Of a stretch of DNA of 28,726 bases, positions 1 to 9,642 are shown in pieces. The number at the start of each line of letters is the position of its first letter. Position 1 is the first letter of the stretch. The notes below the pieces were generated by a model that ran no database searches, was not told the DNA's origin, and was given only the letters and a program-made list of their open reading frames with translations. The DNA comes from Acrasis kona (Eukaryota; Heterolobosea; Eutetramitea; Acrasida; Acrasidae), in the NCBI GenBank assembly GCA_026419775.2, contig JAOPGA020001510.1:1-28726 (forward strand), given 5' to 3'. The translations under genes and the position numbers were made by a program.

Positions 1-150
1 TATATTTGTTTGCTTTCGCATTCAAGCACGGATTGTTATGTTGCAAATCTGACGCCTTCAAACCAACTAGCCAATAAACTCCGTTGGTTGTAGATCCGAT
101 TGAGTAATTGGTTGTTCCTCCTCCTCTGCTTTCAAAAATATTTTTGACTG
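1..150 (-). CDS. possible partial exon running off the left edge
   Basis: One minus-strand frame is open from about position 150 to the edge of the window and reads as plausible protein (ESRGGGTTNYSIGS, then NGVYWLVGLKASDLQ). No ATG is seen upstream before an in-frame stop, but AG acceptors (for example tccag or catcag) lie just before the open stretch, so it could be an internal or last exon whose gene continues to the left. I do not recognise a family. Short open frames also exist on the plus strand here, so this is only a candidate. Confidence 0.28.
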
Positions 151-1024
151 ATGACTGGAAGCAGTCAATTTTGATGATGCTTACAATGATCAGCACTATT
201 ATAAGAATTTATGACATGATATGTGACCACAAATCACTATAGTAAGTCAATGTATGTTAGTCCGAGGAATTTTGAACAAGACTATTTAAAGCACGTATTG
301 ATGCATGGCGATCCACAATTTGAAAAAAACACAACACATCATGACAAGTCTCATCCTTTGATGTTGACCCTGCTGCCTACTCTGCTCCCACAGGACTTAT
401 CAGTTAGTACTAGAACGTTGGGTCTCACGACCTGTAAGATCGTTCAGTGGAATGCTGATGAGAGTTGTTTACTGCCGGTGCTTCCAGACATCACATGAGG
501 CTACTAAAAAGAGAACGCAACAACACTGAGACAGCCAGCCCACAGAGCACTACCCCATCTTACAGATATACGCATCGTATTCGTTAGCTTTCTTTGGACC
601 CAACCGTTTGGACATACCTCAACACATTACACATTGACGCAAATCATTGTCGAGATCCTCTGCTCATTAACGAAACTCAGTTAGTACCTTACATTACGCC
701 GTTACCAGGAACTTTTTACCGGAAAAAATTACGTCCTTCCGTAAATCATAAATGTACTCCACTTTACTTCCGCAATACTATAAAGATAACCGTCCAATAA
801 ATTTAACTAATTACTTTTTCAAAATGATTTTAATGTACTCAAGGTATTCTTCAAAGAACGGAAAGCTCTGTTTTGCACACAAATCAGAGAATTTTATACG
901 TTCTGGCCAAACTTACGTCCGTCGACAATGTCTAGGTCTTCTATTGCAAAAAATAGCTCACTCTTTCTTCTACTAGTCCTTGTTTCTTTTAGACCGAGAA
1001 GATTCAAGGCTGGGCATCTGGAGA
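150..1024. other. stretch without a recognisable gene
   Basis: Several short open frames occur on the plus strand, including ones near 223-498 and 594-976. None starts with a convincing ATG in good context, matches a family I know, or is followed by a clear poly(A) signal. A short leucine-rich-looking peptide can be read near 1010-1077 but it stops quickly. I see no tRNA, repeat or other structure. Confidence 0.4.
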
Positions 1025-1430
1025 TTAGTTTTGACGGCGACTACCTTCCGACCCTCGAAACACTCCTACTGGAAGAATGATTAACGACCAACAAAAGCCT
1101 AAAAGCAACGTAAAACAATTTAAGTACATTAATTCACTCCATGACACCCATACACATCTCAGCCTGTAAACGGACAAAACTTTTCCAACTCTATCACTTT
1201 CATTCCAACAGTCACTGCCTTCACATCTTTGACAACATTCAGCAGAGTAGATCTCTGACAAATTGTCTTGCAGTGTTTCTAGCTCATCAGGTAGGTTTTG
1301 ATCTGTTTTGATATTGAACGCTTTATTTACAACCTCTAACAGTTGTTTGCTTTTATTACGTATAAATGTTATTAAATAAATGTCCGAAAAAAAGTTCTTC
1401 TCTTTTACAATATCATGTCTGCTGTAGTTT
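1025..1430 (-). CDS. candidate minus-strand exon, unknown protein
   Basis: A minus-strand frame of about 130 codons is open from roughly 1430 down to the stop at 1025. Its upstream half looks protein-like (KNFFSDIYLITFIRNKSKQ, then LPDELETLQDNLSEIYSAEC) with a CQRCEGSDC cysteine cluster; the last 50 residues look less like protein and may be intron or UTR. There is no ATG at the 5' end. A GTAAGA donor further upstream (about 1490-1500) followed by a cag acceptor near 1425 hints at a spliced 5' exon, but the phases I tried do not join cleanly. It would be divergent from the glycosyltransferase gene at 1611. Function unknown. Confidence 0.3.
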
Positions 1431-1610
1431 GGTTATACCAATGTATTTTATATCAATGTATTGATCGCCAATTGTATTGATGCTTCGAATCCGCTCTTAC
1501 CAAAAATGCACAATTGTTTCAGTATATTTGTTCCGCAAAGTAACACTCTAATTTCAACAAATGCATAAATTAAACCATTCCTCGCTGACACAAAATAAAA
1601 AAATACAAGC

Positions 1611-2939
1611 ATGAGCAGCAACTCCGTAGAGATGAAGATTAAGATAAACAAATTCCTGAACAAGCTTACTTTCAACAAGACCAAACCTCTAACGAACATT
1701 GACACTCTCGTTAGTAAGAAGAAACGTATCCTCATTGTATCTAGTAATGGTGGTGGAGGGCACATGAGTGCATCAAGAGCCATACAAGATGCAGTTCAAG
1801 ATGAATACGACACTAAGATCATCACGCCATGTGATAATATTCCAGGAGGTGATGCACTATTCAACAAATACATGAAGAAGGGCCATTTGAAGAAGATTAA
1901 GGTGTTAATATCGCTACAATCCTTTGCCGATGTTGATTTGAGCGGTTCAATTGCTTGTGCTTTGGACCAAGAACTAGGGACATACAAGCCGCAGTTGGTC
2001 ATAAGTGTAATGCCTGTAGCTAACTACGAAACATATATTCTTTCAAAAAAACACAATATTCCCTTCCTCGTTGTTCCAACAGACCTAAAGTTTGATCACT
2101 TCTTCAACTTCTTGAAAAATCCATTAGACGACCTCAAGGTGGCCCTTCCATTCGAAGACACAGATGTGACAGAGACAATACGGAAGAGAAAGTTCCATCA
2201 ACACAACTTTGTTGTGACAGGCTACCCTCTTCGACCAGAGTTTGGAGAGCCATCCGACCAACTCAGAGATGAATTTGATAATATAAGAAGCGAACTCAAC
2301 ATTCTTGACAAGGAAAAAATCGTGGTGGTCATGATGGGTGCTCAAGGGTCAATGAAGGACACGATGAGGTATATTAATAGCATTCGCAATAATCCAAGAA
2401 TGATAACAATAAAGGAAAAACAAACAGTGCATATATTGGTCATGTGCGGCAACAATGATGACTTGAGGTACATTGTCTCCAAAGCAAAGGTAAACAAACC
2501 CTTTGCTGATTTATTCTCAAAAAACAAACATGCTCGTGTTAAGATTCACGCCTTGGGTAAAAAGAGCGCCAAACAAGTCGCAGCTCTACTACGCTTCTCT
2601 AATGTGTTTGTATCAAAGCCTGGTGGCTCCTCTGTAAATGAGGCTCTTGCTTCGGAGATCTTTACATTGTTCGACAACAGAAGTGGTAAATATATACAGT
2701 GGGAGAAGGAGAATTCAACCTATGCCTATCAAAAGGGATGCAGCGAAGAAATTAGAATGCCAAAATTCCCAAAACAACTTAGACGGGCACTGGAGAGGAG
2801 AGAAAGACCTTGTGTTAGATCCTGTCCTGGTAGAACGTTTGCTGAAAACATCAGAAAACAAGTATCTCTAATGATCTGCACTGCTCGTTTTGAGTGTGAC
2901 TTTGGAGGCTTACAGCCACAAGATAGAGAAGATTGCTAA
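1611..2939 (+). CDS. GT28/MGDG-synthase-like glycosyltransferase, C-terminus apparently frameshifted
   Basis: The 442-codon frame starts at ATG 1611. Residues 38-55 (KKKRILIVSSNGGGGHMSAS) carry the GGGH(x)SA motif of MGDG synthases and UgtP-type diacylglycerol glucosyltransferases. The region around residues 334-350 (FVSKPGGSSVNEAL, then TLFDNRSGKYIQWEKEN) matches the nucleotide-sugar-binding C-domain of family GT28. The protein would transfer a sugar from a UDP-sugar, probably to a lipid; the substrate cannot be read from sequence. There is no signal peptide or membrane helix. After about residue 397 the frame turns unlike protein (Arg/Cys-rich), whereas the +1 frame continues smoothly (GEKDLVLDPVLVERLLKTSE) and stops at 2869-2871. 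This suggests a one-base indel near 2803-2806, real or from sequencing. An AATAAA lies at the end of the long frame (about 2938-2943). Confidence 0.75.
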   Translation: MSSNSVEMKIKINKFLNKLTFNKTKPLTNIDTLVSKKKRILIVSSNGGGGHMSASRAIQDAVQDEYDTKIITPCDNIPGGDALFNKYMKKGHLKKIKVLISLQSFADVDLSGSIACALDQELGTYKPQLVISVMPVANYETYILSKKHNIPFLVVPTDLKFDHFFNFLKNPLDDLKVALPFEDTDVTETIRKRKFHQHNFVVTGYPLRPEFGEPSDQLRDEFDNIRSELNILDKEKIVVVMMGAQGSMKDTMRYINSIRNNPRMITIKEKQTVHILVMCGNNDDLRYIVSKAKVNKPFADLFSKNKHARVKIHALGKKSAKQVAALLRFSNVFVSKPGGSSVNEALASEIFTLFDNRSGKYIQWEKENSTYAYQKGCSEEIRMPKFPKQLRRALERRERPCVRSCPGRTFAENIRKQVSLMICTARFECDFGGLQPQDREDC

Positions 2940-2943
2940 ATAA

Positions 2944-3353
2944 ATGTACGTTAATATTCCAAACAGTTCGTGCCTGACTATTCTGTGCCCAATAAGTACT
3001 TGTTATAAACGACCGCTAATCGTTATTGCTACCATCACTATCAATATTTGTGGCTTTGAAAATACAGTATTGATAACTCCCAGTGAGTCCATTTGTATTC
3101 CAATTTTAGATTGCAGAAAAGTAATTTGCCGGGTTTGCTGTGGGAGGGCTCGTGAATACTTATGTACACTCACAAAAATAAGAGTATGCTGTTGCTCGTC
3201 TGTTCGGGGAACGGTATTTACTGTAACTCATTCTGTTGATTTCTAGATGAAGAGAAAGCGAGTGAGACTAAATGCTTGATGTCGCAACCATAAAGTGTGA
3301 ATGTCATGAACGATAGTGGTGAAGTTGTTTTGAAAAATTCAAACATTACAAAA
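2944..3353. other. intergenic, nothing recognised
   Basis: This stretch lies between the glycosyltransferase and COQ9 genes. An open frame at 2944-3246 is Cys/Ile-rich and does not look like a conserved protein. The last part is presumably the COQ9 promoter and 5' leader. Confidence 0.4.
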
Positions 3354-4349
3354 ATGAGGAGATTCCAATCCGTACTTCCCCTTGCACTTCATGTTAAAGG
3401 TGGGGGACCTCTTATCATACAACGAGCATCGTTATTCATCTTTCCACGATCATATGTAACGTTCGATCCAGTGTGAGTACAGTTGGTGTTGTTTATTGAC
3501 TCTTATAGTGTTGGACTCCAATCTATGCCAGAAACACAGACCTATGAGGATGTCAATGACCTAAAAAACAAAATTCTGGACGAAGCCATTGATGAATTTG
3601 TACCCATTCACGGATGGACCGAGGAGTCCGTCACACAGGTACTATCAACCAAACATACACACTCATACAATATAGGCAGTAAAAAAACACAATTTTAGTG
3701 GTGTCGCACACAGCCAATTGTTCCAAAAGGGTCAAATCGACCTGATTCAGCACTTTATTACAAGAAGCAACCAAAAGATGTCAGCAACAATACAACTTAT
3801 GGACAAATCAAAGTAAATTGCGCCTTTCATTCAGCTAATACATTCTAGAATGTTGGAAAGAGACATTCTTTACGAGGCAATTAAACTTCGGTTGGAACAG
3901 GTTGCACCATTCATCAAGAATGGCACATGGACCGAAGCAATGTCTGCCTACTTGATAGGTCCACGTGGTCCTCTTAATCTTGTTAACCAACTATTCACAC
4001 AAATGACCAGCACATCCAGTTTACAACATGAGGCAAACCCACTCCACTCTAAAAATGCTGCTTATCATTTAGCCATACTGGCGGATGAACTTTGCTTCCT
4101 AATTAATCAACACAAAGATACAAACGTAATTTTCATTTTTAATGTATTTTAATGTATCCATAGATTAATTGGTATGCTAAGAGAGCAGCCATTGCTGGAA
4201 TTTATGCTACGACGGAACTACACATGCTTAATGATAAATCACAGGACTTTAAGGATACTTGGGAATTTTTGGATAGACGCATAGATGGAGCATTAACAGT
4301 AAAGGGATATTGGGATACAATTGGAGACGTAATTGGCTTAAAACATTAA
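3354..4349 (+). CDS. COQ9: COQ9-like ubiquinone biosynthesis protein, five exons
   Basis: Exons: 3354-3472, 3509-3638, about 3699-3812, 3849-4125 and 4164-4349. Introns 1, 3 and 4 are 36-38 nt and GT-AG. Exon 2 encodes ILDEAIDEFVPIHGWTEES, matching the COQ9 helix pair (human ALEFVPAHGWTAEA). Exon 3 gives SQLFQKGQIDLIQHFITRSN, and exon 5 gives NWYAKRAAIAGIYATTELHM followed by DFKDTWEFLDRRID, nearly colinear with human COQ9. COQ9 is a mitochondrial lipid-binding protein that presents coenzyme Q intermediates to COQ7. The N-terminus (MRRFQSVLPLALH) is basic and fits a targeting peptide. Odd point: the exon 2/3 junction does not join in phase with the obvious donor (3639) and acceptor (3698), and about seven residues expected after GWTEESVTQ are missing, so that junction is unresolved. 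Confidence 0.85.
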
Positions 4350-4480
4350 TCTAACTAATGTTACGTCAGTAACAAATCTCTTCCAACACAAAATAAAACA
4401 GTTTTACTCTTTTTCATTGTAATTTCTTACTCATCAATGTCATACAAAGACATCCAAAAGTGTCTTAGCCGAAAAAATAC

Positions 4481-5776
4481 ATGAGAGTTTCCTTTGTGCT
4501 CGTGTTGTTGGTCGCACTCTCAAGTATTTTTATTGTAGATTGTTCGAGATCACTTTCTCGTGCTAGGTCCAAAGCTCATAATGGAGCCATACCAGACCCA
4601 CCAGTGATTCCGCTACCACCTCCTCTTAAGCCAGATGGGGCTTCAAAACCCAAGAGGGTGAAGACAAATAAAGTGCATTGGACTTCAATTTCTGTGGACA
4701 AAATATCAAATAGCATCTACAAGAACAAGATGAAAGATAACATCAAGTTTGACGCTGATGCAATCATTGACATCTTTGCCCAACCAAAAACAACACCACC
4801 TGAAACAAAGCCCATAAAGCAAAGAAAAACTGAACTGTTAGACCCAAAGCGTGGCCAGAACATCGCCATTGCCATGAATAGATTTAAACCATACCGTGGA
4901 CAGTTGACCGAGCAGATCTTGAGAATGTCTCTAATTTCAGACTTGGTCCCCACTTTATCAGAAATTGCACCTTCAAAAGAAGAGTTACAGTTAATTCAAT
5001 CATACAAAGGACCTGTAGAAAGTTTAGCTGAAGCTGAAAAGTTTCTTTGGGAAATACGTGACATTAGCGATGATTTGAAACTAAGAGCCAAAGCTTGGAT
5101 GTTCATGTTAGGATTTGACGAACTTGTTAGTCCTTTGGAATTGACAGTAAAAACCATAACTAAAGTCACCCAAGAAGTTGCATCTGCAGACAAATTCCAC
5201 GAATTATTAAGAATCATACTAAACATTGGAAATGCTTTGAACGTCAGAGAAGTCAAAGGAATCAAAGTACATTCCCTACTCCCGTGGTCAGAGGTTAAAT
5301 CGTCAGATAAGAAAACAACGCTCATGAGGTACCTAGTCCAACTACTTGTCAAAAACAATCAAGCATTATTAACATTTGGTGAACAACTCAAAACAGTTTA
5401 TCCTGCTACCAATGTGATGCGTTCATCCGACCTTATGAAGCAGACTGCAGAATTGAACACCAATTTCAACCAAGTTTCGGCCTATGACATCAAGACACGA
5501 AGTGATATCGACATTTTCCAAACAGAATTTAACAAGTTCAGGATTCGCTGCGCTGCGAAGCTTGATGAACTTAAGGATTTGAATAACAAAATGATTGATG
5601 CTCTCAAGAAACTAGCAACGTTGTTCGGAGAGGAGGAAGATGCATTCATTGAGAAGGGAGGATATGACGAATTCTTCAAGGATATTCACACCTTTTTACT
5701 GAGGTTCGATGAAGCGAAAAATGTGGAGCTGAAACCAGTCACAAAGGATAGCAAGCAGAAGGTAATAAGGAAATAA
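4481..5776 (+). CDS. formin-type FH2 protein with N-terminal signal peptide
   Basis: A single 431-codon frame starts at ATG 4481. Residues 1-21 form a typical signal peptide or anchor (MRVSFVLVLLVALSSIFIVDC). Residues 38-51 are a short proline stretch (PDPPVIPLPPPLKP) like a minimal FH1. Residues about 62-410 form an FH2 domain: the lasso-type start KVHWTSI near 64, the core motif LLDPKRGQNIAIAMNRF at 119-135, and ILNIGNALN at 246-254 followed by the helical C-terminal part. FH2 dimers nucleate and processively elongate actin filaments in the cytosol. The length fits an FH2 domain with almost nothing else. The signal peptide is hard to square with cytosolic actin; plant class I formins have one but also a transmembrane segment, and I see no second hydrophobic helix here. 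The leader may act as a single-pass anchor. Confidence 0.82.
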   Translation: MRVSFVLVLLVALSSIFIVDCSRSLSRARSKAHNGAIPDPPVIPLPPPLKPDGASKPKRVKTNKVHWTSISVDKISNSIYKNKMKDNIKFDADAIIDIFAQPKTTPPETKPIKQRKTELLDPKRGQNIAIAMNRFKPYRGQLTEQILRMSLISDLVPTLSEIAPSKEELQLIQSYKGPVESLAEAEKFLWEIRDISDDLKLRAKAWMFMLGFDELVSPLELTVKTITKVTQEVASADKFHELLRIILNIGNALNVREVKGIKVHSLLPWSEVKSSDKKTTLMRYLVQLLVKNNQALLTFGEQLKTVYPATNVMRSSDLMKQTAELNTNFNQVSAYDIKTRSDIDIFQTEFNKFRIRCAAKLDELKDLNNKMIDALKKLATLFGEEEDAFIEKGGYDEFFKDIHTFLLRFDEAKNVELKPVTKDSKQKVIRK

Positions 5777-5928
5777 ATATTATGTTTTCAAACTTTCATA
5801 CTTCTAATACATTAAAATACATCAATCAGAATCTGTCGCTGTGCGGATTAATTACGCTCACTTTTAACTCTTTCATTACAAAAGTTGAACTTCAATCATC
5901 ACACTTTCGGGGATAGAGCGTCCCAATA

Positions 5929-6513
5929 ATGAAAGAGAATGTTGCTGGTGTTCAGAGTAGGTACAACAGAAGGGACGCTCAACTCTTTGGAGACAAGAAC
6001 AATTGTGGGGAGGCGAAGGACTGCCAGCAAAGATGTTGTACAAACTCGAGAGCGAACTCGCTTGATGATTGTAAATACTCTGAGACAAAGAAAAGAAAAC
6101 ATGATGATTGCCAAGATGAGGACTATTCAAGGTACAGACCAAAGGCAAGACTTAGTCCCCTGCAGAAAATACTGTTGCAGGATGACAGGTTCTTTGAGCC
6201 AATTGTTATCGAAACAGACGAGAGTGATTGTGATGAGATTGTTAATATTATGAAGAATTATCAAAATCCGTTAAAGTGGTCTTCATCTCGCCTCGCCTCG
6301 TGGATGTATAATAACTTGACAGGCCCTGACAGTTTGACGAGGCTTGAAGTTTATAATTCCATAGAGGAGCAGGAAGTAACCGCCGAACAGTTGTTAGTTA
6401 TGAGTGAGGATGAGTACGAGGAGGAATTGGGTGTTGATATGAAGTTGTATGGTGAATCAATGGTGAGTGTTGTTGCCAGACTTAACACGATGGTGTATAG
6501 TAACATTGTATAA
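5929..6513 (+). CDS. unknown protein with C-terminal SAM-like domain
   Basis: 194 codons from ATG 5929. The N-terminal 100 residues are polar, charged and cysteine-containing, probably disordered and perhaps nuclear (KKRKHDD near 54-60). Residues about 117-187 resemble a SAM domain: WSSSRLASWM at the start, TAEQLLVMSEDEYEEELGVD in the middle (the usual LL-x-L-T/S-E-x-D/E-x-x-E-LGI pattern), and a final helix SMVSVVARLNTM. SAM domains mediate protein-protein and sometimes RNA contacts. There is no catalytic motif. Another start frame lies inside this gene but is a shadow. The stop at 6511-6513 lies about 40 bp from the 3' end of the convergent gene at 6556. Confidence 0.6.
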   Translation: MKENVAGVQSRYNRRDAQLFGDKNNCGEAKDCQQRCCTNSRANSLDDCKYSETKKRKHDDCQDEDYSRYRPKARLSPLQKILLQDDRFFEPIVIETDESDCDEIVNIMKNYQNPLKWSSSRLASWMYNNLTGPDSLTRLEVYNSIEEQEVTAEQLLVMSEDEYEEELGVDMKLYGESMVSVVARLNTMVYSNIV

Positions 6514-6555
6514 AATTATTTGTCATATTCTCAACGAAAAATTCACTTTTATTGT

Positions 6556-6828
6556 TTAAGGAAACATTTTGATGAAGCCACCACCTGCTGTTGCTGTGTA
6601 AAATTCACAAGCTATGTCCCCGTCGTTATCTTTAAATAAAGTTCGGCCGTGTGATATAATTGCTAAATCTTCCAGTGTGTCCAAACACAATAGATTAGCT
6701 CTGGAGTACTTTGATATTAACGACTTTGGGGTAGTTTCCTTTGGATTACTTTCATCTCCTGGATTAATATGCCTAATGATTTTACAGAGCCTTTCGGAAG
6801 TCCTCGAAGACACAAGATCAACCAGCAT
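6556..6828 (-). CDS. small unknown protein or 3' exon of a spliced gene
   Basis: 90 codons, minus strand, from ATG 6826-6828 to a TAA at 6556. The stop is followed at once by an AATAAA-type signal on the minus strand (TTTATT near 6547-6552 on the plus strand), which supports a real 3' end. The C-terminal half looks folded (ANLLCLDTLEDLAIISHGRT, then DIACEFYTATAGGGF). The first residues up to about 35 are less convincing, so the true 5' end may lie in an upstream exon. I do not recognise the family. A plus-strand frame starts at the overlapping CATG (6827) and runs to 7012, so the 5' boundary is uncertain. Confidence 0.5.
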   Translation of the reverse strand: MLVDLVSSRTSERLCKIIRHINPGDESNPKETTPKSLISKYSRANLLCLDTLEDLAIISHGRTLFKDNDGDIACEFYTATAGGGFIKMFP

Positions 6829-7480
6829 GCATAAATTGAAAGGTTTTTATAGATTATATTACAAAAATTGCAAAAAAGAAAGAGGAAGGAATGAAGTTAG
6901 AGGATTAGTTGAATTTAAGACAAGGGCGAAGGAAAAGCTCAACCCTTCTCCTGATCGCTCCTTGCAGCAACAATTTATAAATAAAAATTCAAAGCATCAC
7001 CTACGCAATTAGCAAGTATACAACAAATCCAAGTTATTGTCTAGCTATCAGTGATGTAATGGCTTTTTCTTTTGGCACTCGACGTGTGACCATTTATGGT
7101 TCACAACGGATAGAGTTTCGAGTGAGTTGTCGATAGTATAAGTAGAATCTGATTGTTTGCTAGTGTTAAAATAAATTAGATTTTGAAAGGCTCAATATGT
7201 CGACTGTTTATGGCCCACTATACCTTTTTTTCTGCCAACTTATTTTTAAATGACGATAATTCGATTGTAACGACTGTATTCAAATCCGCATTGTACCCAA
7301 ATCCATCAGACATCGACAAGCCAATTGGCGACCTCGTACATAAACAAATATTTTAAGTACTATATTGATAATATTACCCTGATTCGAAAGTGATAAAGGA
7401 CATCCCACTATTGGAGGAGTACCATTGTGGGACCTAAATAACCACCTCTGGGACAAAAATAATTCGAAGAAAACACGTAG
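6829..7480. other. intergenic or unresolved region upstream of the kinase
   Basis: The plus-strand frame 6827-7012 (FYRLYYKNCKKERGR and on) faintly recalls a LYR-motif protein, but it starts inside the opposite gene's start codon and lacks support. The rest is AT-rich with no gene I can defend. It should contain the kinase promoter just before 7481. Confidence 0.35.
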
Positions 7481-8904
7481 ATGAGGACACAGCTTGGCTC
7501 CCCTAATCATGCCGTCGCTATGCCTGTTCAGCAAGGCTTATATAAACAAGGCGATATTCCAATCCAAACTCCCCAACACCAAACAGACTACGACCCTCTT
7601 TATACAATAATTCTAGAGGGGGAGCAGTGGACCCTACCACGCAGGTATCAAATAGAGAAATTAAAAGGAGAAGGTTCTTATGGAACTGTCGTGTCCGCAA
7701 TAAATTTAGAGACGGGAAAACGAGTCGCCATAAAAAAGAACAGAGACATTTTCCCTGCATACTTGAACAACATTGTACCAGTAGATAAAAATAAACAAAA
7801 GAAGCCAAGATGTATTGTTCCTCAACACCGATCTGCAATCGCCCAGCTTAGGGTACTTCGAGAAGTCAAGGTTCTAAGACACTTGGGCTCTCATCCAAAC
7901 ATCACACACCTTCTTGACTTGGTCCTACCGGAGTCCTTTGAAAAGTTTTCTGACGTTTATATAGTAACCGACCTGATGGAAACAGACTTAATGGGTATTT
8001 TTGAAAATAGAATTCAACTCAGCAGTCATCACATTCAGTTTGTTATGTTCCAGTTACTTTCTGCCATACAACACTTGCATAACTCTGACGTTCTACATAG
8101 AGACATTAAGCCAGAGGTATGTGACATCATTTTCACAATGACTTAACTCGTTCACAGAACATTCTTTTAAACTCAAACTGTACGCTAAGACTGTGTGACT
8201 TTGGACTAGCGAGGGCGTGTAATTTTGAGGTGACGAATGAGGGTGAGGAACAAACGACTAGGCTATCAACAAACTACGTTCAAACGCGACAGTATAGGGC
8301 CCCGGAACTTCTTTTAAATGCAGATCGCGTAGGAAAGTCAACTGACATGTGGAGCGTCGGCTGTATCATGTATGAACTATTTAACACCGGAAGAGTCCTC
8401 TTTGACGGAACGTCCACACAAGATCAAATAGGAAGAATCATACGTTTTATGGGGACCCCGTCCGAATGTGAGATGAACGGTTCTAACGCAGGTATAGAGT
8501 ACGTCAAGTCGCTACCTTACGTGGAACCAAATAAAGGTTGGCTGGACCAACATTTATCAAAAGCCAACGTCAGTCCCGCCGCACTGGACCTAATTAAAAG
8601 AATTTTAACTTGGGACTGCAAGAAGAGACTTTCCGCTAGCGAGGCTTTGGATCATGAGTACTTTGCGACAATCAGGGGCAGCGACAACTTTTCGCAATAC
8701 AGCGTCGGAAAGATGGATTTTTCTTTCGAAAGCAAGTTGGTTGTGACTGACAGTGATGACTTGATGACATATGGTTCGTTAACAAAGAGAGAGTGCTACG
8801 ATTCAATCCTGGACTTTAATGGATTAGGAGATGATTCAAACAATGACACAACAAAGACTTCGCTACTACAAAAGATGAAAAATATATTTAAAAAGAAAGT
8901 TTAA
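7481..8904 (+). CDS. MAP-kinase-like CMGC protein kinase with TNY activation motif
   Basis: Two exons, 7481-8116 and 8158-8904, joined across a 41-nt GT-AG intron, give 460 residues. All kinase motifs are present: Gly-loop GEGSYGTV (63-70), catalytic Lys in VAIK (K85), helix-C Glu in LREVKVL (E128), HRDIKPEN (206-213), DFG (226-228) and RAPE (259-262). The activation segment ends STNYVQTRQYRAPE, so the MAPK TxY dual-phosphorylation site is T250-N-Y252. Two departures from MAPKs are KPEN in place of KPSN and TRQYRAPE in place of TRWYRAPE. A 25-residue insertion sits between the ATP lysine and helix C. It is probably activated by a MAP2K-type kinase, but the target is unknown. The stop (8902-8904) overlaps the stop of the convergent J-domain gene. 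Confidence 0.85.
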
Positions 8905-9642
8905 TTGTCATCTTTTGGTTTTGCTTCCCTTTGGAGTGTCCTTCTGATCTGTTCTTGTTGTTTTCTTTTAGATTCTAATTCCTTTATGCGTTCAAGTCTC
9001 GATACACGCTCCAAGTCACTCTCGTACTGTGTCGCCATAATTGCAAAATAGTATTGTGTAATAAATGCAAAAGCACAAATCATAGCTAGTACTACTCCAA
9101 GGTTACTACTGGATCTCCTCTAAAAATTTATTCATGAAATACCAAAAAAGTACATACTGAATCAGCCCTGGCCTGTTGGTAGAATTGTTGTCTAATGGTT
9201 TCTTCGTGCTTGCTAAACCACTGGCTTTTCGCAAAATACTCTCGCTCAGCTTCAAATTGTTGTTTTTTTGTATCTCTATGTTGTTTGGCCCACTCTTCCT
9301 GATACCGCATTGCTCTCATTACTAGGTCTTGATATTCTTCTCTTCTTGGATGTTGATAAAAACCGTTTTGAGATCTAATATTCTCAAATGGGTTGGCGTC
9401 GGATTGGTCATATTCTCTCTTCTTGTTATCTGCGAATAAAGTCAAATGCATGTTAAGCATAGATTACCGTCAGAAAGAATGTCATATGCACTGGTTATTT
9501 GTTTGAACTTCTCTTGCGAGTTTTTATTTACATCGGGGTGATATTTTTTTGCAAGAGAAAGATACGCTTTTTTAATGTCTGCTTTACTCGTATTCTTGGC
9601 TATTCCAAGTACTGTGTAGGGATTGAACCCAACCTTGTTCAT
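8901..9642 (-). CDS. J-domain (DnaJ/HSP40) protein with C-terminal membrane helix
   Basis: Three exons on the minus strand: 9642-9468, 9429-9158 and 9119-8901, with two 38-nt GT-AG introns, give 221 residues. Translation starts at ATG 9640-9642. The J-domain is at the extreme N-terminus ([19 protein letters not shown], the HPD tripeptide in [10 protein letters not shown], then AYDILSD joined to DNKKREYD across intron 1). The middle is charged, with a long [23 protein letters not shown] helix. Exon 3 encodes one transmembrane segment ([20 protein letters not shown]), then a coiled-coil-like basic tail. J-proteins stimulate HSP70 ATPase; this one would recruit it to a membrane, possibly mitochondrial or ER. 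There is no Gly/Phe region or zinc finger, so it is type III. Confidence 0.82.

Noticed and set aside
223-976. Several plus-strand open frames in the first kilobase
   Set aside because: They begin mostly at non-ATG codons, overlap each other in different frames, and read like non-coding translation with no family features.
1010-1077. Leucine-rich-looking peptide (SFDGDYLPTLETLLLEE) on the plus strand
   Set aside because: It is a single short stretch ending in a stop, with no further repeats upstream or downstream to make an LRR protein.
2944-3246. 100-codon Cys/Ile-rich frame after the glycosyltransferase
   Set aside because: It lies in AT-rich intergenic sequence, with no conserved motif and an odd composition.
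5876-6148. Minus-strand frames across the SAM-like gene
   Set aside because: They are shadows of the plus-strand coding sequence, Ser/Leu-rich and without their own signals.
6827-7012. Plus-strand frame resembling a LYR-motif protein
   Set aside because: Its ATG lies inside the start codon of the opposite gene, the LYR tyrosine-arginine pattern is imperfect and no other support exists.
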